Assembly (NCBI RefSeq): GCF_900100015.1
Contig: NZ_FNDD01000025.1
Location: 22,619-86,618 of the forward strand
Origin: Vibrio xiamenensis
GTDB taxonomy: Bacteria > Pseudomonadota > Gammaproteobacteria > Enterobacterales > Vibrionaceae
Reading direction: 5' to 3'
Length of the DNA: 64,000 bases
Shown one piece after another: positions 1 through 8,327 of this stretch (its first letter is position 1; each line of letters begins with the position of its first letter). The translations under genes and the position numbers were made by a program. The notes beneath the pieces were generated by a model. That model had not been told where the DNA came from and made no database searches. It saw nothing but the letters and a program-made list of their open reading frames with translations.

Positions 1-12
1 GAGGTCTATATC

Positions 13-834
13 GTGTATCAATGTCCACTCTGTCACCAAGCGTTAGTGCGCCAGCAGCAAACTTACCGCTGTGAAAACAACCATCAATTTGATGTTGCTA
101 AAGAAGGCTACGTCAATCTGATGCCAGTGCATCACAAGCGCTCTAAAGACCCTGGTGATAATAAAGAGATGATGCAAGCACGGCGTCGATTCCTTGAAGG
201 TCAGCATTATCAGCCTATGCAACAACGCGTTGCAGAACTGGCCGCAGAAAAGCTCGCCGGTAGTGCACATCGTTTGCTCGATATTGGTTGTGGTGAAGGC
301 TATTACACCGATCAAATTCAACGCAGTTTAGCGGCGCAAAATCCACACACTCAAGTGTATGGATTGGATATCTCAAAAGTCGCTATCCGCTATGCCGCTA
401 AACGCTACTTAAATTGTGAGTTCTTTGTCGCATCCAGCCATCGAGTGCCCTTAAGTGACGCCAGTTTAGACGCCATTGTACGTATTTACGCGCCCTGTAA
501 GGCGCCTGAGCTGCAGCGCTGTTTAGATGAGAATGGTGTAGTTATTACGGTGACGCCCGCCGGTCGCCACCTCTACCAGTTGCGTGAAGAGATATACGAC
601 ACAGTACGTCTACACGATGAAACCCCTGAATCGCTAGATGGCTTTGTCCTAGAGCACCAAGAGCGCCTGCACTATCCAATGCAACTATCTGATGGCGCTG
701 CATTTGATCTTCTGCAAATGACGCCATTTGCGTGGAAAGCCAGTGATGAGTTGCGTGAAAAACTGCAATCGGCGCAAAGCTATGCCTGCGAAGCCGATTT
801 TATGCTGCGCGTTTACCGTAAAGTGGCGCAGTAG
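13..834 (+). CDS. rlmA: 23S rRNA (guanine-N1)-methyltransferase RlmA
   Basis: Methylates N1 of a guanine in helix 35 of 23S rRNA (G745 in E. coli) using S-adenosylmethionine. The 273-residue length is typical for the family. An N-terminal zinc site is visible as Cys4, Cys7, Cys20 and His24, followed by a Rossmann methyltransferase domain whose SAM motif LLDIGCGEGYYT lies near residue 88. The start is GTG, supported by a GAGGT ribosome site at positions 1-5 with a 7-base spacer. It is the first gene in the window, so its upstream context is not visible. Confidence 0.93.
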   Translation: MYQCPLCHQALVRQQQTYRCENNHQFDVAKEGYVNLMPVHHKRSKDPGDNKEMMQARRRFLEGQHYQPMQQRVAELAAEKLAGSAHRLLDIGCGEGYYTDQIQRSLAAQNPHTQVYGLDISKVAIRYAAKRYLNCEFFVASSHRVPLSDASLDAIVRIYAPCKAPELQRCLDENGVVITVTPAGRHLYQLREEIYDTVRLHDETPESLDGFVLEHQERLHYPMQLSDGAAFDLLQMTPFAWKASDELREKLQSAQSYACEADFMLRVYRKVAQ

Positions 835-1130
835 TTCGCCTGATTTCATCTCCTCGACGCAAAAACGCAAGTGGCAATCACTGCCGCTTGCTACCTTCGT
901 ATCAAATTTCTCCATTCAGCCAGTCAATCATTGATCTTCTATTCAAAAATACGCAAAACAAAACAAGCGCTTAAACTATAACCAGCTCACAAAAATACCT
1001 CTCATCTCAGGCCTCACCTGCTTTGGGCGCAGTTCTTGCTTACTCAATTTTTGAACAAACGTGTGATTTTTTATCCAAGTTTCGACCCAAACTGCCGATA
1101 CAGAATTTGTGATGTTAAAAGGAGATGAGT

Positions 1131-1493
1131 ATGAACCCTGTAGGTATGGATTCGACTTCCGTGCTTTCACCACAGAAGGTCAAAGCTCAAACGCCCGAAA
1201 AAGCCGAATTGCAATCATCAGCCGCTCCGCTAAAACTGGAGCAAAACAAGGTAACCCTGTCTGCTGAAGGCAAAGCGCTACTCGCCGCGCTACAAGAAAT
1301 CGAAAAAGAGAGCCAAGCCGCTGAGCCCAAAAAAGAGCGCAGTGTCGGTGACAAAGTAGAGTCATTTGCTCATGGTGCGCTCGGTATGGAGCACCCAGAC
1401 AAGTTTAAAGAAGAGGAAGACACCTCTTATTCAGCGGGGCAATTTGTGTCCGCAGCGGCAACCATAGGCGGCATTTTGCTGGCAATCGCCTAA
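1131..1493 (+). CDS. Hypothetical protein with C-terminal hydrophobic segment (120 aa)
   Basis: Not recognised. An AAAAGGAG ribosome site ends at 1124, so the ATG at 1131 (6-base spacer) is preferred over the ATG at 1125, which would touch it. The product begins MNPVGMDSTS. It has a polar, Lys/Glu/Gln-rich middle without cysteine, and ends in a hydrophobic stretch (AAATIGGILLAIA) that could be a C-terminal membrane anchor. The preceding 296 bases (835-1130) hold no other gene that I can see. A real gene is likely from the strong ribosome site. No function is proposed. Confidence 0.6.
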   Translation: MNPVGMDSTSVLSPQKVKAQTPEKAELQSSAAPLKLEQNKVTLSAEGKALLAALQEIEKESQAAEPKKERSVGDKVESFAHGALGMEHPDKFKEEEDTSYSAGQFVSAAATIGGILLAIA

Positions 1494-1626
1494 TATCGAA
1501 CGTAAAGTCATCACCCGTCTCAGCGCGCCCTTTTGATTAATTTTTTTTATGCTGAGAACAACAGTTTTGATTTGAGTCGTGAATTTGCCGCGCACATAAT
1601 GACCCACAGTTCAATACTGCTGGGTC

Positions 1627-2205
1627 TTGTACTTGAAATATCCAAATCTTTCGCGACTAAAAAATTCTGCGTCAAAACGAATCTTCATCACAGGTGTGAT
1701 TTTGCTATTCGTGACGACTGCACCGCTACTGCGATTACACAATGTCATGCCGTGGCCGAAAATGCCGCAATTCGCCCCACTGCTCATTGCGGTTGTCACT
1801 TTGCTGATCATTTCCTGGCGGCTCAAACACCATCAGCCTAATCGCTCGACTTCCCCAGCTACCTATAACGACACCACTAAGCCAAATCTTAATGCGCCTT
1901 GTCATGACACGCTTCGTTTACAGCGACTGCAAGCACGCCAGCAACAAGCAGAAAACCATCTCCAAGACGCACGTCGCCAGGTGTTTCGCATTAGAGCGCA
2001 AATAAGTCAGGTCGAACAACACAAGACCAATAGCCAACCAGATCACAGTCAGCTGATTAATTTAAAACAATCGTTATCAGAGGCATTAGAGCAGCTTGAA
2101 CTTGCCCACCAACAACAATTAAAAACCATGCAAAAAGTGCAAGATGCCAAACTGAAAAACCAAGCAACTAAACACTACAGCCACTGTTCAGTTCGGCGTA
2201 AATAG
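1627..2205 (+). CDS. Hypothetical membrane protein with coiled coil (up to 192 aa)
   Basis: Not recognised. The frame encodes two hydrophobic segments (about residues 19-35 and 47-63), then a Gln/Arg-rich stretch from about residue 95 to 185 with heptad-like leucines, consistent with a coiled coil. The start is doubtful: the first available codon is TTG at 1627 with no clear ribosome site, and in-frame GTG or ATG codons further in are possible. It could be a small envelope protein with a cytoplasmic coiled coil. A terminator follows at 2234-2260. Confidence 0.5.
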   Translation: MYLKYPNLSRLKNSASKRIFITGVILLFVTTAPLLRLHNVMPWPKMPQFAPLLIAVVTLLIISWRLKHHQPNRSTSPATYNDTTKPNLNAPCHDTLRLQRLQARQQQAENHLQDARRQVFRIRAQISQVEQHKTNSQPDHSQLINLKQSLSEALEQLELAHQQQLKTMQKVQDAKLKNQATKHYSHCSVRRK

Positions 2206-2233
2206 ATGCGAAACACTCAACCCATTAAGCATT

Positions 2234-2260
2234 AAAAAAGCGCCTAATTAGGCGCTTTTT
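2234..2260. terminator. Bidirectional rho-independent terminator
   Basis: The stem GCGCC/GGCGC (2240-2244 with 2251-2255) is flanked by A-run and T-run. It sits between the rightward hypothetical gene ending at 2205 and the leftward ycgN ending at 2262, so it can serve both. Confidence 0.8.
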
Positions 2261-2261
2261 A

Positions 2262-2696
2262 TCATTGTGGAAGATTGAGAATATGATCTTCCCAGTCAAT
2301 CACGTCGATCTCGTACACGACTTTATTACGCACACTTTGCTGAGCTTCATGCATCGCATGTTTCGAGCCTGTGATCAACGGGTGCCATTCTGGCAGTGGT
2401 TCGCCTTCTGACAACAAGCGATAAGCGCAAGTATCCGGTAGCCAGTTGAACTCATCGATTTTGTCGCGCGTGAGTTTAAGGCACTCCTCGTCAGATTCGA
2501 AGCGATTCGCGTAATCTTTACACGAACAAGTTTGGTCGTCTAACAAGCTACACGCGACATTGGTGTAGTAGACTTCGTCACTATCTTCATCCATCAGCTT
2601 GTGTAAACAGCATTTCCCGCAGCCATCACATAGTGATTCCCACTCTTGCTCTGTCATCTGCTCTAATGTTTTACTTTGCCAAAATGGAATGCTCAT
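2262..2696 (-). CDS. YcgN-family cysteine-cluster protein (UPF0260)
   Basis: A 144-residue member of the YcgN/UPF0260 family, which belongs to the wider CxxCxxCC (YkgJ-like) metal-binding group; the biochemical role is not established. The signature cluster CDGCGKCC is at about residues 23-30, and further cysteines follow in CSLLDDQTCSCKDY, near residue 69 and near residue 90. The family C-terminus (WHPL...VYEIDVIDWEDHI) is intact, so the gene is full length. It is divergent from another cysteine-cluster gene that starts at 2835. Confidence 0.88.
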   Translation of the reverse strand: MSIPFWQSKTLEQMTEQEWESLCDGCGKCCLHKLMDEDSDEVYYTNVACSLLDDQTCSCKDYANRFESDEECLKLTRDKIDEFNWLPDTCAYRLLSEGEPLPEWHPLITGSKHAMHEAQQSVRNKVVYEIDVIDWEDHILNLPQ

Positions 2697-2834
2697 GGTC
2701 CGGCGCCTTTGTTAAACTCTGGGCAGCGTTTATACCCTGCTCAAACTCAAAGTTCAAGGGCAAAATTTGAGCTGTATCACAGCTTAATTTTTGATACTAT
2801 CGCCACCCTTTCGTTGAATGTAGAAGCTGTTGTT

Positions 2835-3083
2835 ATGGATTGTCGCCTAGGCTGCGGAGCTTGCTGTATCGCCCCGAGCATTTCTTCCGCCATTCCTGGT
2901 ATGCCAAATGGCAAGCCTGCTGGCGTGCGCTGCGTACAACTCGATGACAACAATCTATGCAAACTCTTTGGTCAAACTTCACGCCCTAAAGTGTGCCATC
3001 AATTCAAAGCATGCCCAGATATCTGCGGCTCAACCAACCAGCAAGCGTTGATTAACATCACCGAGTTAGAACAAGTAACGTAA
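2835..3083 (+). CDS. YkgJ-family cysteine-cluster protein (82 aa)
   Basis: A small putative metal-binding protein of the YkgJ/CxxCxxCC group. From the ATG at 2835 it reads MDCRLGCGACC, with cysteines at 3, 7, 10 and 11, and further cysteines in VRCVQ, NLCKLF, KVCHQF and ACPDIC. The reading frame stays open upstream to 2676, but that extension would overlap the divergent ycgN and lies before the conserved cluster, so the short start is chosen. Function unknown. The divergent arrangement with ycgN suggests shared control, which is inference. Confidence 0.82.
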   Translation: MDCRLGCGACCIAPSISSAIPGMPNGKPAGVRCVQLDDNNLCKLFGQTSRPKVCHQFKACPDICGSTNQQALINITELEQVT

Positions 3084-3231
3084 GTTTTTTCCTATATTCA
3101 CGCCACAAAAACAAGACGCTATTTCGTTTAATTTATCCATAGCTTAGTGTTGCATTTTTGAACCACGCAAAGCGACTCAATATCCTCTATTGTTCAGCCA
3201 ATCGTGATTGATCAAAGTAGGTAATTGGGCG

Positions 3232-3951
3232 ATGAATAAATATTTAGCAGAAGCTTTTGGCACGTTTTGGTTAGTGTTGGGTGGTTGTGGTAGCGCGGTG
3301 TTGGCCGCGGGTTTTCCTGAAGTAGGTATTGGTCTACTTGGTGTTTCTTTAGCTTTTGGCTTAACCGTGTTAACGATGGCCTTTGCGATTGGTCATGTCT
3401 CTGGCTGTCACTTAAACCCTGCCGTGACGATGGGCTTATGGGCTGGCGGTCGTTTCGAAAGTAAATATGTTCTGCCTTACATCGTAGCTCAGGTGATTGG
3501 CGGCATTATTGCTGGCGGCGTCCTTTATCTTATCGCATCGGGTCAGGTTGGATTTGATGTAATGGGTTCAGGATTTGCAGCCAACGGCTATGGCATGCAC
3601 TCACCGGGTCAATACTCTTTATCCGCTGTCGTGATCACCGAAGTTGTCATGACCATGATGTTCTTGATTGTGATTATGGGCGCAACCGATGAACGCGCAC
3701 CTCAAGGTTTCGCGCCTATCGCGATCGGTTTGTGCTTAACACTGATTCACCTGATTAGCATTCCAGTGAGTAATACGTCAGTGAATCCAGCGCGTAGCAC
3801 CGCTGTCGCTGTCTACGTGGGTGACTGGGCAGTATCACAACTGTGGCTATTTTGGGTAGCGCCAATTGTTGGAGGTATTCTTGGTGGCATCATCTATCGC
3901 AGTTTATTAGGTAAACGCGCCACTGAGCACAAGTCTCTCAACTTAGCGTAA
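3232..3951 (+). CDS. aqpZ: Aquaporin Z
   Basis: Inner-membrane water channel of the MIP family, 239 residues from the ATG at 3232 (MNKYLAEAFG). The two pore motifs are present: HLNPAV (NPA at 62-64) and SVNPARS (NPA at 185-187, followed by the selectivity-filter arginine 188). Six hydrophobic segments are visible. The frame also opens at an ATT-preceded codon at 3208, but the family begins at MNKYLAE. It stands alone, facing recR, with a shared terminator at 4017-4044. Confidence 0.95.
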   Translation: MNKYLAEAFGTFWLVLGGCGSAVLAAGFPEVGIGLLGVSLAFGLTVLTMAFAIGHVSGCHLNPAVTMGLWAGGRFESKYVLPYIVAQVIGGIIAGGVLYLIASGQVGFDVMGSGFAANGYGMHSPGQYSLSAVVITEVVMTMMFLIVIMGATDERAPQGFAPIAIGLCLTLIHLISIPVSNTSVNPARSTAVAVYVGDWAVSQLWLFWVAPIVGGILGGIIYRSLLGKRATEHKSLNLA

Positions 3952-4016
3952 TCCGATAACACTCGATCCATTGGGAACATTCGGTCCGCTGAGAGCACTA
4001 GATTTATAGAGAAAAG

Positions 4017-4044
4017 AAAACCGCGCATCGGCGCGGTTTTTTTT
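4017..4044. terminator. Rho-independent terminator between aqpZ and recR
   Basis: The stem CCGCGC-ATCG-GCGCGG (4021-4036) has an A-run before it and eight T after it. It is placed between convergent aqpZ and recR and can act for both directions. Confidence 0.85.
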
Positions 4045-4642
4045 AGAACTTTTGTCGCCCAAGCAAGGAGTGAGACAACGTGGTGCCGTCCACCAATTCC
4101 AGCTCGCCGCCAACAGGAACACCGTGAGCAATACGGCTGGCGTCAACATGATGCTCGCGGCAAAGCTCACCGATGTAATGAGCAGTCGCCTCACCTTCAA
4201 CGGTCGGGTTAGTCGCCAAAATCACTTCTTTAATATCGCCACGGCGCAAGCGGTAATCAAGCACATCAAGGCCGATATCACTGGGTCCAATACCATCAAG
4301 TGGAGAAAGGTGCCCCATCAGCACGAAATAACGCCCTGAGTATTGCCCTGTCGCTTCAACAGCGGCAATGTCTGCTGGGCTTTCAACCACACAGAGCTGA
4401 CCATTCTCTTGGCGCTTAGGGTTGGAGCAAATATGACAAACATCTTGCTCAGTGAAAGTTCGACATTCTTGGCAGTGGCCGATTTCGGTCATTGCCTGAC
4501 TGAGAGCTTCCGCAAGAAGCAATCCGCCTTTTCTGTCGCGCTGTAACAAATGAAAGGCCATACGCTGAGCCGACTTGGGACCAACCCCAGGTAGACAACG
4601 TAAGGCCTCCATCAAATGCTCCAGCATATGACTGGTACGCAT
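4043..4642 (-). CDS. recR: Recombination mediator RecR
   Basis: RecR works with RecF and RecO to load RecA on gapped DNA. At 199 residues it is close to E. coli RecR. A helix-hairpin-helix start (CLPGVGPKSAQRMA) is followed by a four-cysteine zinc finger (Cys57, 60, 69, 72) and a Toprim domain (VVESPADIAA, GRYFVLMGHLSPLDGIGP). It is the last gene of the apt-dnaX-ybaB-recR group. Ends overlapping the shared terminator. Confidence 0.97.
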   Translation of the reverse strand: MRTSHMLEHLMEALRCLPGVGPKSAQRMAFHLLQRDRKGGLLLAEALSQAMTEIGHCQECRTFTEQDVCHICSNPKRQENGQLCVVESPADIAAVEATGQYSGRYFVLMGHLSPLDGIGPSDIGLDVLDYRLRRGDIKEVILATNPTVEGEATAHYIGELCREHHVDASRIAHGVPVGGELELVDGTTLSHSLLGRQKF

Positions 4643-4660
4643 TAAAAATTTTCCAGTGGT

Positions 4661-4990
4661 TTAGAATGGCATTTTCATGCCTGGTGGAAGTTGCATTCCG
4701 CCAGTGACACCAGCCATTTTTTCTTTTTGAGTTTCCTCAACACGACGCGCTGCATCGTTAAAAGCGGCTGCGATAAGATCTTCAAGCATCTCTTTATCGT
4801 CTTCCATCAAGCTTTCATCGATATCTACTCGACGTACGCTGTGGCTACCAGTGATGGTCACTTTTACTAGTCCAGCGCCTGACTCGCCTGTCACTTCCAT
4901 ATTCGCGATTTCTTCTTGAAGCTTTTGCATACGCTCTTGCATTTGCTGGGCTTGCTTCATCAAGTTGCCCATACCGCCTTTACCAAACAT
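4661..4990 (-). CDS. ybaB: Nucleoid-associated protein YbaB/EbfC
   Basis: A small DNA-binding nucleoid protein, 109 residues, dimeric in the family with a tweezer-like fold. The Met/Gln-rich N-terminal helix (MKQAQQMQERMQKLQEEIAN), the conserved strand VKVTITGSHSVRRVDI and the Pro/Met-rich tail GMQLPPGMKMPF are all visible. It lies between dnaX and recR, the classic gammaproteobacterial order. Confidence 0.96.
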   Translation of the reverse strand: MFGKGGMGNLMKQAQQMQERMQKLQEEIANMEVTGESGAGLVKVTITGSHSVRRVDIDESLMEDDKEMLEDLIAAAFNDAARRVEETQKEKMAGVTGGMQLPPGMKMPF

Positions 4991-5064
4991 GTTTATCTCT
5001 CTGGTGTTGTTCGCTAATGAAAACTTAATGGGGCCGAATCAGCATAATTTCAACCCCGTTGTGG

Positions 5065-7188
5065 TTAGACAGGTCTAACGCTATTTCTATCCAATTCGGC
5101 GGCAAAACGCTGCTCAATGAATTGGACAATTCTATCTTGCTCTAAACTGTCAAACGCTTGTTCAAGCTTAGCTTGATAGAGCTTATCTCGCAGCTCTAAC
5201 GGCGTTTCACCCTGCTCGCTTATCTCAACCGATAAGTGACACTCTTCACCCAGCTCAAGATTGAGGGCGCTCAGTAACTCACTTTGAGCGCGTTCGGTAT
5301 TCAAATGCGCCTGATTGGCACGCAAATTCAGCACGATTGAAGAACCGTTTTTTGTATATGAAGAATTGAGAGCAAGTTGCTCAACCAGTTTAGGGATCGA
5401 CAACTTATGAATCAGCGCCGCCCAGTCATTGAGCTCGATTGATTCATCGATCAACTTTTGCGTCATTTCCGGTGTTTTTTCATGCTCTAAAGCACTTTTC
5501 AACATCGTTGGCGTCAACTCTTTACGCTTCTCTACCGCAGCTTGAGGTTGTGACGGTTTCCATTGATACGGTTCGTTAGCATCGCTAAGGGTGGCTGTCG
5601 CCTGATCCATTGGTTGCGGCGACATCCGCTCCGCTCGGCCGTGCTTTTTGGCTACACGTTCGAGAACAGACTCGGGTTTGGCAGATGCCGCTTTAGGCTT
5701 TTTTGGATCGGCTCCAGGTTTGGTTTGCAAACCTTGGCGTTGCGAGCGCAGCTGATGACGCAATCCTGCAGCGCCAGTTCGTGGTGCTGGTGCTGGCTGA
5801 GCAGCACTTTGACGCGCTTGAGGCTCGTGCTCTTCGACCGCGCCTAGCATTGAATCTTGCTCTTCATAGGCATCCATCGGAATCGATTCATACGTCTGCA
5901 TGTGCTGTTCTACCGGCTCCGAGACTGAAGATGTCTGAGTCATCGGTGCTTGAGTCGTAGGCGCTGCAGAAACTTGCGGCTGAGGCGCAACAGGTGCAGA
6001 AGCTACCGCAGATGGCTGCGCACTTGGTTGTGGCATAGAGCTTGGTTGTGGTGTCGCTGGCGCGACTGACGCTTGGGTGCTAATAGTGTTGGCAACGTTA
6101 GCCTGCACAGGAGCAAAGGCTAGCATTCTCAGCAGGCACATCTCAAGCCCAACACGCTCAGTCGGTGCGAACGGTAAATCTTCACGACCTTTGAGTGCAA
6201 TTTGATAATAGAGCTGAACGTTTTGCGGTGATATCGCATTCGCCAGCAGCGCGATTCGTTCACTGTCGGGTTGAGATTTATCTAATGTGGCGGGCAGCGC
6301 TTGGCACATCGCAATACGATGGAGCTGCATCGCAAGTTGCTCAAGTAATCCATCCCACTCGACACCATTTTGCGCCAAACCTTCAATGCACTGAATCACC
6401 GAAGCTGGCTGCTTAGTGCTGATCGCTTCGAGAAGGTAAATCGCTTGATCCGTATCTAAGGTACCCAACATATGGGAGACGGTATCTTTAACCACCTGAC
6501 CATTGCCAAGTGCAATCGCTTGGTCTGTTAAGCTCAACGCATCTCGCATACTGCCATCAGCTGCATGAGCCAGCATAGCCAGTGCTTTGCCGTCTGCGCT
6601 CACAGCCTCTTGCTCAAGAATATACTGCAGTTGCTGCTGAATGGCATCAACACCAATCGGTTTGAGGTGGAACTGCAAGCAACGCGAAAGAATGGTGACC
6701 GGCAGCTTCTGTGGATCGGTGGTAGCCAACAAGAATTTTACGTATTCCGGTGGCTCTTCCAATGTTTTAAGCAACGCGTTAAAACTGTGGCGCGACAACA
6801 TGTGCACTTCGTCGATGAGATAGACTTTAAAACGACCACGCGCAGGTTTGTATTGTACGTTATCAAGCAGTTCACGAGTGTCTTCAACCTTAGTCCGTGA
6901 AGCCGCATCAATTTCTAACAGGTCAACAAAACGACCTTGGTCGATCTCACGGCAGGTATCACATACGCCACAAGGCGTGGATGTAATGCCCGTTTCACAG
7001 TTGAGGCCTTTGGCAAACAGCCGCCCAATCGTCGTCTTACCGACACCGCGCGTACCACTAAATAGATACGCGTGATGAAGACGATTCTGAGCGAGCGCAT
7101 TTTCCAAAGCCGTTAAAACATGACTTTGACCCACCACTTCATTAAATTTGGTCGGTCGCCATTTTCGCGCTAAGGCTAAATAACTCAT
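5065..7188 (-). CDS. dnaX: DNA polymerase III subunits tau/gamma
   Basis: Clamp-loader ATPase and replisome organiser, 707 residues for tau. Walker A (GTRGVGKT, about residues 45-52), the zinc-binding cysteines 64, 73, 76 and 79, Walker B (LIDEVHML) and the SRC motif (LSRCLQF) are present. A Pro/Ala/Gln-rich linker of about residues 370-530 precedes the tau-specific C-terminal domain that binds DnaE and DnaB. A programmed -1 frameshift signal at 5698-5704 would yield a shorter gamma form ending just after residue 497. Located between apt and ybaB. Confidence 0.97.
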   Translation of the reverse strand: MSYLALARKWRPTKFNEVVGQSHVLTALENALAQNRLHHAYLFSGTRGVGKTTIGRLFAKGLNCETGITSTPCGVCDTCREIDQGRFVDLLEIDAASRTKVEDTRELLDNVQYKPARGRFKVYLIDEVHMLSRHSFNALLKTLEEPPEYVKFLLATTDPQKLPVTILSRCLQFHLKPIGVDAIQQQLQYILEQEAVSADGKALAMLAHAADGSMRDALSLTDQAIALGNGQVVKDTVSHMLGTLDTDQAIYLLEAISTKQPASVIQCIEGLAQNGVEWDGLLEQLAMQLHRIAMCQALPATLDKSQPDSERIALLANAISPQNVQLYYQIALKGREDLPFAPTERVGLEMCLLRMLAFAPVQANVANTISTQASVAPATPQPSSMPQPSAQPSAVASAPVAPQPQVSAAPTTQAPMTQTSSVSEPVEQHMQTYESIPMDAYEEQDSMLGAVEEHEPQARQSAAQPAPAPRTGAAGLRHQLRSQRQGLQTKPGADPKKPKAASAKPESVLERVAKKHGRAERMSPQPMDQATATLSDANEPYQWKPSQPQAAVEKRKELTPTMLKSALEHEKTPEMTQKLIDESIELNDWAALIHKLSIPKLVEQLALNSSYTKNGSSIVLNLRANQAHLNTERAQSELLSALNLELGEECHLSVEISEQGETPLELRDKLYQAKLEQAFDSLEQDRIVQFIEQRFAAELDRNSVRPV
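5693..5715 (-). other. Programmed -1 ribosomal frameshift signal in dnaX
   Basis: On the coding strand the slippery heptamer A-AAA-AAG lies at 5704-5698 in the proper phase (codons AAA AAG, Lys496-Lys497). After a -1 slip the next codons read GCC TAA, so gamma would end one residue after the lysines. A GGAG element (5715-5712) lies 7 bases upstream, resembling the internal Shine-Dalgarno stimulator of E. coli dnaX. Only a weak downstream hairpin was seen. Confidence 0.85.
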
Positions 7189-7200
7189 GAAGATATCCGA

Positions 7201-7746
7201 TTAATGTCCTTCAAATTCACAGATACTGTAAACGTTAAGGCCTAAAGCTTCCAGACGTTTGTCGCCGCCAATTTCTGGCAAATTGATAACAAATGCTGCG
7301 TGTTCCACTTCTCCGCCCAATTGACGAATCAGTTTAGTGGTCGCTTCAATCGTACCGCCAGTCGCCAGCAAATCGTCAACCATCAAGACTTTATCGCCAG
7401 GTTGAATCGCATCAGTGTGGATCTCAAGCGTATCGGTACCGTACTCAAGGTCGTAGGTTTGCGCCACAGTTTCACGTGGCAATTTGCCCGGTTTACGAAC
7501 GGGAACAAAACCTAAGCCAAGTTCTAAAGCCAGCGGCGCGCCAAATAGGAAACCACGAGCCTCGGTACCAACGACTTTGGTAAAGCCCATGTCTTTATAT
7601 TTATCGACCAACAAATCGATGGTGGCTTTATAGGCTTGAGCGTCTTCCATTAAGCTGGTGACATCACGAAATAGAATGCCAGCTTTTGGATAGTCAGGAA
7701 TACTTTTGATGCTTGATTTGATCAAAGAGATGGTTTCAGTCGTCAT
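7201..7746 (-). CDS. apt: Adenine phosphoribosyltransferase
   Basis: Salvages adenine with PRPP to AMP, in the cytosol. At 181 residues it aligns throughout with E. coli Apt: SIPDYPKAGILFRDVTSL near the N-terminus, KVVGTEARGFLFG, and the PRPP-binding loop VLMVDDLLATGGT at about residues 120-132. It is first in the leftward apt-dnaX-ybaB-recR order; the gap to dnaX is only 12 bases, so co-transcription is likely. Confidence 0.97.
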   Translation of the reverse strand: MTTETISLIKSSIKSIPDYPKAGILFRDVTSLMEDAQAYKATIDLLVDKYKDMGFTKVVGTEARGFLFGAPLALELGLGFVPVRKPGKLPRETVAQTYDLEYGTDTLEIHTDAIQPGDKVLMVDDLLATGGTIEATTKLIRQLGGEVEHAAFVINLPEIGGDKRLEALGLNVYSICEFEGH

Positions 7747-7867
7747 AGTTTTTACTTCAATTTTCTGTCTCTGGCGCTTTTTGGCAGAAAAGGCTCAGCG
7801 ACAGATTTCATTCGGTCATGCGTTGGCCATGATCATCAAAAACAATCAATACGGCATTTTGGCATGA

Positions 7868-7900
7868 TACAAAAACAAACGCCCACTCGAGAGTGGGCAC
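7868..7900 (-). terminator. Rho-independent terminator after the DUF454 gene
   Basis: The stem GCCCACTC/GAGTGGGC (7881-7888 with 7891-7898) is followed on the minus strand by a T-rich tail (GTTTGTTTTTG). It lies just after the stop at 7915 and upstream of apt. Confidence 0.65.
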
Positions 7901-7914
7901 ACTTCCCTGCAATC

Positions 7915-8307
7915 TTAGTGATTTTCTTCTCGGTCAGCAAGGTGCTCAATCACAGGTAATCGATTAAACCAAAGTAGTAAAACGATTGCGAAAACCAACA
8001 GCGCAATTTTTAACCACTCCATTGGTACGCAGTAAATAGAAAACGCGAAGCTTACGATGATCATCACCATCGCCTTACGTTTCACTGAGCGACGTAATGC
8101 CCGTTTCTGCTGCCAATCCGTCAGTAAAGGTCCAAACGTTGGGTGGCGATGTATCCAATGATGAAACCGCTCGCTACCGCGCATAAAACATGCACTCGCG
8201 AGCAGAATAAATGGTGTGGTTGGCAATAAAGGGACAATGATGCCCACAATACCTAAGGCTAAACTGAGCCCACCAGCAATATTGAAAAAATAACGGCGAA
8301 TATTGAT
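7915..8307 (-). CDS. DUF454 (YbaN-family) inner membrane protein, non-canonical start
   Basis: A small membrane protein with the family core GIVGIIVPLLPTTPFILLASACF and RFHHWIHRHPTFGPLLTDW. The first conventional in-frame start is a GTG at 8247, giving 110 residues and cutting into the conserved N-terminal helix. Family-like sequence (NIRRYFFNIAGGLSLALG) continues upstream in the same frame to an ATC codon at 8307, which has a GGAG ribosome site 6 bases before it (8314-8317). No ATG, GTG or TTG occurs between that region and the upstream stop. I therefore give 8307 as the probable start, 130 residues. The function of the family is unknown. Confidence 0.75.
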   Translation of the reverse strand: MNIRRYFFNIAGGLSLALGIVGIIVPLLPTTPFILLASACFMRGSERFHHWIHRHPTFGPLLTDWQQKRALRRSVKRKAMVMIIVSFAFSIYCVPMEWLKIALLVFAIVLLLWFNRLPVIEHLADREENH

Positions 8308-8327
8308 GTAGAGCTCCGAAGGGGTAG

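Noticed and set aside
1533..1841. 102-codon plus-strand frame overlapping the hypothetical gene at 1627
   Set aside because: No ribosome site; His/Cys/Ala-rich composition looks random compared with the overlapping frame, which has clear membrane spans and a coiled coil.
5563..5960. Plus-strand frames opposite the dnaX linker
   Set aside because: Antisense to the low-complexity tau linker, no ribosome site and no family resemblance.
7747..7914. 4.5S RNA gene near apt
   Set aside because: The conserved core of the signal recognition particle RNA is absent; only a terminator hairpin is seen.
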